From NCBI RefSeq assembly GCF_900496995.4, contig NC_044019.1, positions 6,669,501 to 6,733,500 of the forward strand: a stretch of 64,000 nucleotides of DNA. Reading direction: 5' to 3'. This document shows positions 49,074-59,500 of this stretch, in pieces (the stretch's first letter is position 1; each line of letters begins with the position of its first letter). Position numbers and translations under genes: made by a program. The DNA comes from Aquila chrysaetos chrysaetos. Lineage: Eukaryota > Chordata > Aves > Accipitriformes > Accipitridae. The notes under the pieces were generated by a model. That model was not told the DNA's origin and did no database searches. It worked only from the letters and a program-made list of their open reading frames with translations.

Positions 49074-50034
49074 TGGCGCTCCTCAGGGGTCAGTATTGGG
49101 ACCAGTGCTGTTTAACATCTTTGTCAGTGACATGGACAGTGGGATTGAGCGCACCCTCAGTAAGTTTGCCAACGACTGTCGACACACTTGGAGGGAAGGG
49201 ATGCCATCCAGAGGGACCGAGACAGGTTTGAAAGGTGGGCTCATGTGAACCTCATGAAGTTCAACCAGGCCAAGTGCAAGGTCCTGCACATGGGTTGGGG
49301 CAATCCCAAGTGCAAATACAGGCTGGGCAGAGAATGAATTGAGAGCAGCCCTGAGCAGAAGGACTTGGGGGTGTTGGTTGACAAGCAGCTCAACATTACC
49401 CAGCAATGTGTGCTCGCAGCCCAGAAAGCCCACCATACCCTGGGCTGCATCAAAAGAATCGTGACCAGCAGGTCGAGGGAGGTGATTCTCCTCCTCTACT
49501 CGCTCTCGTGAGACCCCACCTGCAGTACTGTGTCCAGCTCTGGGGCCCCCAACATAAGGTGGACATGGACCTGTTGGAGTGAGTCCTGAGGAGGCCCACG
49601 AAGATGATCAGAGGGCTGGAGCACCTCTGCTTTGGAGAAAGGCTGAGAGAGTTGGGGTTGTTCAGCCTGGAGAAGAAAAGGCTCCAGGCAGACCTTAAAG
49701 CAGCCTGCCAGTACCTAAAGGGGGCTAACAAGAAAGCTGGAGAGGGACTTTTTACAAGGGCATGTAGTGACAGGATGAGGGGTAATGGCTTTAAAGTGAA
49801 AAAGGGTAGATTTAGATTAGATGTAAGGAAGAAGTTCTTCACTGTGAGGGTGGTGAGACACTGGAACAGGTTGCCCAGAGAGGTTGTGGCTGCCCCATCC
49901 CTGCAAGTGTTCAAGGCCAGGCTGGATGGGGCTTTGAGTGACCTGGTCTAGTGGAAGGTGTCCCTGCCCATGGCAGGGGCGGTGGAACTAGATGATCTTT
50001 AAGGTCCCTACCAAACCAAACCGTTCTATGATTA
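49074..50034 (+). mobile_element. CR1 LINE, 5'-truncated (plus strand)
   Basis: The plus strand begins in the reverse-transcriptase region (caggggtcagtattgggacc, translating as [12 protein letters not shown]) and continues to the CR1 C-terminal block at 49604-49951 ([35 protein letters not shown]). It ends with the CR1-type ttctatgattatatg tail. In-frame stops and frame changes make it inactive. It is antisense to SNRNP40 and ends about 500 bp from that gene's stop codon. Confidence 0.93.
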
Positions 50035-50239
50035 TATGAACTTAATGTCTATGGTTTCCCTGGGTTATATACAAGTGAGGGCCTTGATTTAGTATTGTAC
50101 AACAAAAAAGTAAAACAGAACAATAAATCCCACCACACAGTTCTTGTAAAAAGGTATCTATTTCAGTTTTGACCGTATAAAAAAACAACAGAAACCGGAC
50201 AGGGAATATACAAGCCACATATGGACTTTAAACAAATGT

Positions 50240-50536
50240 TACCAATTTCAAGTGATCTGGGTAAGGTTTAATAGTCGGTGGTACAGCCAAAACCAAATTC
50301 CTTTCAATTCCAAATTTTTCTTCCTCCCCAAAGAAGGTGGGGGGTGGAAAAAAGCGTACAGCAAGACCACGCAGACATTACAGCCTGCAAGAGGGCAACT
50401 TGTCACATCAAGCTGCTTCAACATTTTCCCACTGCCACAAGCGTGAGAGGGCCTGGCACCGGTGAGAAGCAAGTCAATCCAACTTTTGTAAACCAAGGAT
50501 CGTGAGGGCACAAATCCCACCATCTCCTTGTCAGCT
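50240..50536 (-). other. SNRNP40: SNRNP40 3' UTR (end uncertain)
   Basis: Minus-strand sequence after the stop. An ATTAAA hexamer at 50267-50272 would give cleavage near 50245. The next AATAAA on this strand (49029-49034) lies beyond the CR1 copy. If used, it would put an antisense CR1 inside the 3' UTR. Confidence 0.5.
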
Positions 50537-50586
50537 TCACTGGATCTCCCCCATATACAGTCTTTTGTCGCTGGATGCGGAGAGTA
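50537..50586 (-). CDS. SNRNP40: SNRNP40 terminal coding exon (exon 10)
   Basis: 50 coding nt including TGA at 50539-50537. Acceptor CCTCAG. Encodes LSASSDKRLYMGEIQ, closing blade 7 (the first beta strands of this blade come from the N-terminal side in many propellers; not resolved here). Confidence 0.96.
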
Positions 50587-53500
50587 CTGAGGGAGAGAGA
50601 GGGGGGAAGGGAGGAATATGAAAATTAAACACAACAGTTTGAGACCTCCACTAATGACACATCATTTGAATCAAACTACTCATTTCGCTTGCTGTAAGTG
50701 ATCTAGAAAGCCAAATTTCATTTGCTCCCTAAAAACACTTCATGGAATTACTACTCCAATACCTAATCACACGCTGTGTGTTGTGGCTGCCATTCCACTG
50801 TCCCAAGGCAGGCATAACAGCATACTGCCTGTAATGTCTAAGCATTAAAATGGTAAAGAGAGGCATATAAACACGCTGTTAACGCTCTCAAGCATCCTGA
50901 AGCACTATTTTCATTGCAAGGAGCATTCAGATTGCAAACCGGGCACTGCCATCGGGACTGCATGCCGCTAGAGGGCACAGGCTGGCCAGGAAAGCCTCAC
51001 CGGGATGTTACTATTTTATCAGAACAGGCAAAATGGAGCTGGCACCCAACACGCCACTGAACCACCTTAACTCAGAAAAGGCTCTTCAGGGGATTCAAGA
51101 CACAAGCATCAAAAGAATGACCCAGAAGCACTGCTCTTGACACTGACAATGGTTTCATTCAAGTCCAGGAGTGATTTGGGGGATTTCTACAAGAACTCAC
51201 AGACTGGTGTCTGTCATCTTGCCTCATTTTGGCTCCCCATGCACCCTCTCGTGCAGATGAGTATCATGGAGTGGGTGCAGCAATTTACTAGATTAACGTT
51301 CCCAGATGTTAACAGAAATCAATTGCAAAACTTGCTTGCAACGCCTGGATGGGTTTTTAATTTTTATTTTAAGCTGAGTGATTGATTCACAAAGAGGAGC
51401 TCAGCAGAATACAATTGCAAACAATTCGCTCCAAACAGGAGCAGAGAGCGCTCCGCTCTTCCAGCAGTCTCCAATCTGAAGACAGGGCAATGAATAACCA
51501 AGGAACAAACTCATAACTCACTGCCCTGCTGCAGAGACTGTCATCCTCGGCACAACCGAGCTCTTGGCCTCACTTTGGGGTTGACTTGTGTCAATTTTTT
51601 GCTGGAGCAATGCGGTGACCTGGCCGGTGGTGCAAGCGTTTCCATAGAAACAAACAGCACCCTGCGGTCCTGCCTGGGCCTCATGCTGCGCCAAGTAACT
51701 GAGAGGAAATCTGGTCTCACCTAATGCACAGTGGTTAAAATGGTTCTGAAAAAGCCACCACAAGCATTGTCTCACACAGCGCTGATATGTGGTGCCACAT
51801 GCTGGACACCTCTAGAATGGGGACGAAACCTGCTGCACAAAGAGCCTCCTTTGCTTCCTACAGCTTTTGGGTAAGTTAAGAGACCCCGGGCTGGAGACGT
51901 GCTCCCAGGTGATCGCTGTCCTCATGTGATCACCAAATGTATGGTTATATCCCTGGTGTCCAAACCCAGGTACCCCAAAAACTTTTTGCACGGCCCTTGG
52001 GAGGGAGTCTGGACAAGCCCTAGGCAGCGGTAGCCAAGCCACAGCTCATGGCCACCCGCAGGTGACCAACAGCCCAGACCACCAGCCACCCTGCTGCTGT
52101 ATGGGTGCCCCCACCCAGGTCTCCCCCTGGGCAGGACACAGAAGCAGAGCCCCTGCGCTCAGGCCAGGACCCCAGGCACAGCCAGCCCAAGTCCTATCTA
52201 TGGGAGAGGAGCAAGCAGGAGTCTGCTACCCCTAAATTTGTCTCATACTCGGTGTTCTGGGCCACAGGCAATTTAGGGGCCATTTTCCAGAGGATCAGCA
52301 GTTCAGCCAGCCCTGAAACTACTTCCCTTGACAACTTGCAGTGGGGAGGACTTACTAATGGGTTCCTCCGGATGGAAAGCTAGTTCGTTCACCGACCCGG
52401 CATGGCCTGGCAGCTTGTACAAAATCCTCCTGGATGTGGTGTCCCACACATAGACAAACCTACAAGAGAGTCATTATGAGTGCAGGCATTTGAGAAGGGA
52501 AAGCAGGTGCCCCCCACACCAACAGCTTATTCCTGCAGCAGTTCCACCATCTGGGCTGAAATAGATGCAGCTCTTAGTGTGGATAAACAAGGAGCTTCTC
52601 AGGAGCAAAACACTACACTGCCAAATCCAGAAGAGCAGAGGTCTGAGCAGGTACGAGCTAACATGTCAATTTGGTGTCAAAAGCCTCGTTGGCGTCACAG
52701 CACAGCAGCCCCATTTCACCCCTCGTGGCATAGAGATGGATTTGGAAGCATGAGGCCGTAGAGACCCTCAATACAGCAGCCAACACAGTGGGCTAAGGGA
52801 GAAAATTAGCATTGGGAGTGGGGAAGAGGGTTCTTGCCCTCACAAATACCTGCCTGTGGTCACTGTTGGTTTGCACTGACTGGCAAGCAGTAAGGAGCCG
52901 AGGTGCCCTCCCAGCCCCTGCTGCAGTGTAATCCCTCACAGCCAACAGCTTTATATATGGATTTCTTTCTGCTGTGCCATTAAAGTCATGATCCACTTCC
53001 CAGCATTTATTAGAGGGCCAATCAGATTGCACCGAGCCCTTTGATTAACCTCCTGCAGGCCTCACCGTGGGCACCTGCCACTGGCCAGGTCCTGCCTGAG
53101 CACTGCACCTTGGCTGAAAGGCAGCGCAGAAGCCAACGGGGTCCTTCAGACAGGAGGTCAGAAAAACTGCTGGCACAGATCAGCTTCCAGATTACTCCTA
53201 TAAATAGTCTCAGAGTGGGGGAAAACAGTGCCTTGCTGTAAATCATGCTGTACCCCAAGATCACTGCTTGTCCCTCATGGGTGTTGACTGCTGCCTGCAC
53301 AGTGCAGTGGCTGCACAAAAGCTCTATTGGGAAGCAGAGCGATGCTTTGACCCTGCTTATGGTGAGTATCTGAAGGAGTGAGTGGCATTTTTTAATACAT
53401 CAAAACAAGAAGAGCCCTGAGCAACATTCTACAACCCAGGCAAGGTGATGCTGCACCCCACCTGCGCAGGAACGGTGCATGCCTCCCTTCCAATCACAAC

Positions 53501-56500
53501 GGCCTCGCCACATGAAATGGCATTTGTTACAAGGTTCCCAGCTCTACAAAAAAATTGGTGGCTGGGGAAAGCTGCCAGTTATGGATTACGTTCACTCTGC
53601 CTTCTCATTTTGCTCTTGAGAGAGCTGACTGGCAGCTAAAACAGAATCTGCCAGGGCAAAAAAGGGAAGCGGCAGGGCAGTAATTGGCTGGGTTTGGCAT
53701 GAAGGGCAGCTCTGCTGCCTGCATGCCCCAGAGGCATCACTATGACTATTTACAGGGCACTGCAGAGGGTGAGGGCACGGGGGACAGCCCGTAAAACACG
53801 TGTAAAATCAATCTACAGCATTACACTCCTCCAAAGGAAGGTCACTGCGAATGCCACTGTGCATCCCCATGTCTCACCGGCATGAACTCAAACATACTAG
53901 GTATCATCAGCCCCGCACGCAGCCCAGGCTCTGAATACCAAGGCTGGACCCCTTCAGGCTTATGCAATGCCATCAACAACGGGTTCCTCAGTTTCACCTG
54001 TTCCTTTCCATTTGTCAGGGCTTTGCAGACCGGATGAAGAATGAGATTTGCTTGTACATTTAGCTTGTCTTTTAGTTAAAATAGAACTGAACTTCTTTCC
54101 CCCCCTCAAAAAAAGCACTGAATAATTTATAACACTTGCTGGCTAGATAGAGAGGACAGTGGATACCAACACAGGGCAGACCTGCTTCGTTAAGAGCACT
54201 CATTTTCAGGCTGGTGCTATTCTTTGACTTATTTGCTTGAAACACATAAAAGGGAAAAATTCAAGCCTACAACTTAAGTCATGTTACTTAAAGCAGCATT
54301 TCTTCAAGCACAACTTTTTTATCTAGCAGGCAAGAATTGTATCGAATGCTTTCTCAAAGTGTTCTGCTGTTGTGTTTTTAATCTGGTATGGCAAAGCAGG
54401 CAAGCACTTTAAGTAGTTGATTTTACTATAACCCTTCTGAAGGGCTCAACAGCAAAAAAAAAATTCAGGTAATTGTCCCTCCAACATACACACACACACT
54501 CCATATAATGCAGAGGAAGAGTAATCACTGTGGAACTATTTTGTACTCAGACAAATGAAATGTTTGTTTAATCTTACTTTGCTTTCCCAGCTGACACTCC
54601 TCAAAAAAAGTATCTAAAGCTCAGAGATAGCAGAAAGATTTGAGCAGCCTTGTCTAAACTGCCCCTGGACCTGGCTGTGTGCTTTTGCCCACGAATGCCA
54701 CAACGAAGTTGCTGTCAGACCACAGAGCTACATCAGCATCTGCAGAACTAACCTAATGGCCTAAGACTTGCAGCCATACTTTGCTGCTGAATGGATCAGC
54801 CACAGCCTCAGCGGGCTGATACACAGGCATTCCTCCACCACGTGCACCGCCGTTACTGCCCAGCAGGACTGGAAAGGAGAGTCATGTCTCAGCCACTTGC
54901 TGTGACAGCTGGCCCCACTATATCTGGACAGCGAGAACTAAAGTTCTCCCTATCCTCTATCAGAAATTCATTAATTTGCTGATTACTACTGCTCCATGCC
55001 CTGGACTCTGGCCTGCAGGAATTCCTGTTGCGATGTCATTGAGAGTCTGTCTGGATTTGTTCCAGCGGAGGTTGGTATCCTTCACGGTGACCTTCAGTGT
55101 CTGGCATGGACCCTCTGCTGGCTTCCTCCCTCTACCTGTTTTACTCCTCAGTTGCCTTAGTTTATAAAATATCTAATTTAAAAGTCCAATATGTGCTAAT
55201 TTAGTCAGATCTTTATTTCTCCTTATGCATTAATTAAAGTAAGGAGCAAGAACGATCCTTCGAACACCACTGGTGCTTCCTGCAAGCTGTCCTGCAGCAA
55301 TTTAACTGGTATTTGTGGTCCTTGTCAGTATAACCCCCACACTACACACACTCCCCCAGACTCCCTGTGTCTCGAAGATGCTTGCAAGCATCTACCAGTC
55401 CAACCACAAGGGACCTAGTTCACGGACAGCCATGCTCCTGTCATCCGGTGGTCCTGGTGTTGGATCCTGTGGCTGAACATAAGCAGCAATGCAGGTCTCT
55501 AGTCAGCTTTTGACAATAATAAGAAGATTTTACAACTATACACTGCTCCTCCACTGACACAAAGGCAATATAAAGGCATCACTATTGTAATCAGGGCAGA
55601 CAACGTTCACAGAAGATCACAGAGGTTTGTTCGGGTCTTCACACCTCTATGCACAATTCTGAGTCTTCAGATTCATTTTGGACATGATCCAACTCATTTC
55701 AGGAGTGCCTGCAAAACTGTTTGGAATTGAGTGGTAACTCACCTGTCGGCTGATCCCCCTGCGATTTTACTCCCATCCGGGGACCAAGAGCACCTCAAAA
55801 GATTCTAAAATAAAAGAACATGCACAGATGTATTTCCAAAGAAAGATTTAGTTTTCCCCTTCTACTTGAATTAAAATCACCACGAGACTTTAAATATCAC
55901 AAGCACCACTTTAATGATCTCCCTTCAGAAGATGAGATGGTAATTACAGATTTTATTTTATTGCTGGAAACATCCAGTGCCTTGTTATTTTACACAAAGT
56001 AGATAGTAAATGTAGAAAATACTTAATTTACAGCTAATTACAGCTGAACCGAGCAAAGAAATCTTGTTACTGCAGCTTTAATTGGAATCCCACTTTGTGC
56101 ATTAATCTTTCTTTGAGTTCTTATTAAAGCCTTTCTGGTTTAAACTTGAATTTAAAAACCAATTTACAGAAAAGTTAATAGCAGCAGCATTTTACAAATA
56201 ATCATGTTTTGGTCTCCAGTACACTCACCTTTTCAAAATTATGTACGTTCCCCTGGAAAATCTTTACACATCTCTCTTTAGGGGCAAACGGTCGCACATC
56301 CCAGATGCGAACTGCAACAGAGAGCTCACAGTAATTAGCTGAAGATGGCAGAGGCATGGGGGCAAGGTCAGCTTCTGAAAATGCTCCTTTTCCTAAGACA
56401 CACTGCTAATGAGCAAAGACCTGGTCATGCTCCTTGTTCTCTTCATGCCTATGTTTCCCCAGAAGCAAAAGGAAACCAGCAGCTTTCCCCTGCAGAAAGC

Positions 56501-59500
56501 TTTGATATGAAAGGTCAAATGCAGAAATTTGTAATTACACCAAGACCACTGCCAACAGGAGGGGGAAAATCCAAAACAACTCTTACACAAACGAGCCACC
56601 ATCTCCTTACATGAGCATTTGCTTTATTCTAACACACTCCATGATCACGCTTCTAATCAGATCAGCTTCGCTGAGCACCCCCACACAGGAGACAGGCAGT
56701 TTGGAAACTGTGCTGTCATTCCCTGCTGCGGGGAAACAGCCAAACCGCCCTGACAAGAGCCAGACTGAGACTGCGTTCAACTGTCTGCGTAAATAACGTG
56801 TGCCATAGCTTGTGTCCTCACTGCCCTTCGGGAGACGTGACAAACCCTTCTGATGCAGCTGCTCCCTCCCTGCAAAAGACACGACTGTCACCAGCGTAAC
56901 AAGAATTCAAGCTTTATCTCTGGAGCCAAACTCCCTTCAGCCTATCCCCACGTCTGGCTCTTGTTTTTCTACGTCATACAATTTGAGCTGTTCCTTCCCA
57001 AACACCATGCAAAGCTAGTGTAAGAGAGCAGCACCTTACAGCTGTGCTCTCACATCAGGTAGGACATACCTGTGTTGTCCATTGCGTTGGAGAGCAGGTA
57101 GGAGCCTTCTGAACTCAGGCTGAGGCCTGTCACTGAGTCTGCGTGTCCTCTCATCGTGTAAGTGAGCTTGTTCTGGCGAAGGTCCCACACCTTTCAGACA
57201 CAACATTGCCATTTAACAAAAAGACAGGCAAGACTGTTGGAACTGCTATTTCCAAAGCGTTTCACACAGGTACTGATCAGTCAGCTGATGACATCAGCTT
57301 TTTATTCCAGTTGGTGGGGTCTGAATGGCTAAAATATGAGGCTAAAATTTAATGTGTGTTGTAGGAAAAATGGAATTTTCCCATTAGAAGACTTCTTACC
57401 GAACTTGTCCAACAACCAAGAAGTTAAATGCCAGCAGCCCCATGCATGCAGGAATCCCCCTCTATCTGGCTATAGCTCCCCCAGCTCCCAAATTCCACTG
57501 ACTGATGGCACAGAGCAGCAGTTGTCCAATCTCCAAAATTTCACGCTGTTCTTTCCCGAAGAGGGGCAGTCATTCAAGGGGTGTGTTGGAACAGATGTCA
57601 TGTCAGTGCTACACTTAGTGATGGCTCTCTGACAAGCACATGCTCCCCACGCCTAGGTCAGGCTGGAGCCCAAGGCTAAGAGGACAGTAAGACAGACTGA
57701 ACCGTACAGCTATCAGGAGAATCTCAGTTACCAGCTCAATGAAACACTGAGCTCGCTCTTAAATAAGAACTTTCCACACTAGCAGGTGACAAAGCAAGTT
57801 GCAAACTGGAGCAGAGGGCAGAGTGTGGATGTGTCACCACATTTTCTTTAGTTTACCTCATATATGGTTCTACAGCCTCCAAGACGGGCACAAGCTGCCA
57901 GAAGAGCCAGCATACCATATCGGCTCCAGCAGGTGACAGCAGTGCTGGGACGCCTGGCCAGGAATGCCAGGGCTGCCCAGGCTGTCACATGCCAAACAGC
58001 CCTGGAGCAACTCACTCAAGAGTTTATTGGCCCTCTATCAACAGCGAGGTCAGACACAGCAGGTCTGCGTGGTTCTTGTGACTGTAAAATTAACCAACAG
58101 ACCTCCACTTTTGTCCTTGACGAATGCAAGATGTAACGGGATGGAAAAGGTGTGCGTGGTCGGAAAGGCACACGAGGACACAGGCGTCCTACCTTAATAT
58201 CGTTGTCGATGCCTCCGGATATGATCTGATCACTGGTGTCATTGAAAGTTACAGCCAAGACCTGGTACGTGTTCTGAAATGTCTGAACAGCAGCTTTTTT
58301 CCTGATATCCCACAGCTGAAAAAACACGGCAGTTGTAAAAGTTGCATAGAGATATTTAATGATAAAATTACAGGAAGTTGCACAGATACTTGGCAGAGAC
58401 TCAGCACGCTCTCCTGAAATCCCCTCTTTTAGATCTCAGGAGATCTCTATAAAAAACATAGTAAGAGTGTGGAGTGGAGCACAGGAGTTCAAGAGAGGGA
58501 ATAAGGGGCTAGTGTGCGAGATTTCATTAACGGCTCACCTTTCTCATATTTTGTTAATGCAGTGCAGTGGAAAAAGTACAACTGAGCAAAATGAATCTTC
58601 TTCACCCCCCCCCCAAAGACTTACTGAAAAAAAAGAGCAAATTTTATTTCAAATTTTTTATTTCTGAAATCAAGTTATTAGATAACAAAAGTATAAGAGT
58701 AATGAAAGGCTAAATTTAGCCCACTTAAATGGGAAGACCCCAAATATTCTTTCAAAAATCCTTTCTTACTTTCATTCCAGACTATCCCCTTACACAATAT
58801 ACTGACCTTCACTGTCCCATCATCGCTGCCTGTACAGACAAGCTGGGGTCCTCGCCTCGCTGGGTAACAGGAGTTAACGAACGAGGTATGGCCCTTCAGT
58901 CTTTTCACTCTCTCTCCAGTCTCACTATCCCACACAGCCACAGTTTTGTCTGTGGATGCTGAGAAGAGCATGCTGCGGAGAAGAATCGCTGTGAGGTTCT
59001 CAATTTTGGAAACATTTCTCCCCTCCCACCTTTTTTACTCTCAAGTTCTGTGATCAAAGCTGGAAATATTCAGTAGAAATACACCATGGAGAAGAAACTC
59101 CCCCATATGCCAAGACAAAGGTGGTGTTTCAGGGGAGGCTGACTGACAGTGGAGCAGCTACGCTGGAAGAACTCCAACTCAACCCCATTTCTAGATACAT
59201 ATAGATTGGTTTTGCACCTTCTCAAACACTATTTGGGATGAACACAGGAGAGAAAGCTCAGGGGCAATAGCTCAGATGCAATAGCGGAGCCGTCTTTTAA
59301 ATTAGCAAATATCCCACTTGTTTTCTTTCCCTCCCCAGTGCCTCCCAGATGACTGCCCCTAACTTCCCTCTGTTCCTCAAGACTGGAATCAAGGGCACTG
59401 GTCAGTCATGGGTGACTCCAGATCCTTTTTCTTAATCTCAAACAGGCACCACTCCTTATCTGGGAAAGCCACACCACAAGCATTCGCCGTACATGGACTG

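Larger units (their letters stand above)
40300..50240. other. Intergenic region, NKAIN1 to SNRNP40
   Basis: About 10 kb between the NKAIN1 promoter and the SNRNP40 3' end. I saw no exon-like conserved peptide. Contents: an AT-rich candidate element (44520-44960), a 23-bp tandem repeat (44107-44242), a TG-rich tract (45660-45885) and a CR1 copy (49074-50034). The remainder is unremarkable unique DNA. Confidence 0.75.
55805..58192 (-). other. SNRNP40: SNRNP40 introns 5-7
   Basis: Introns of 424 bp (55805-56228), 758 bp (56312-57069) and 1002 bp (57191-58192) around exons 6 and 7. No mobile element or RNA gene recognised in them. Confidence 0.8.
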
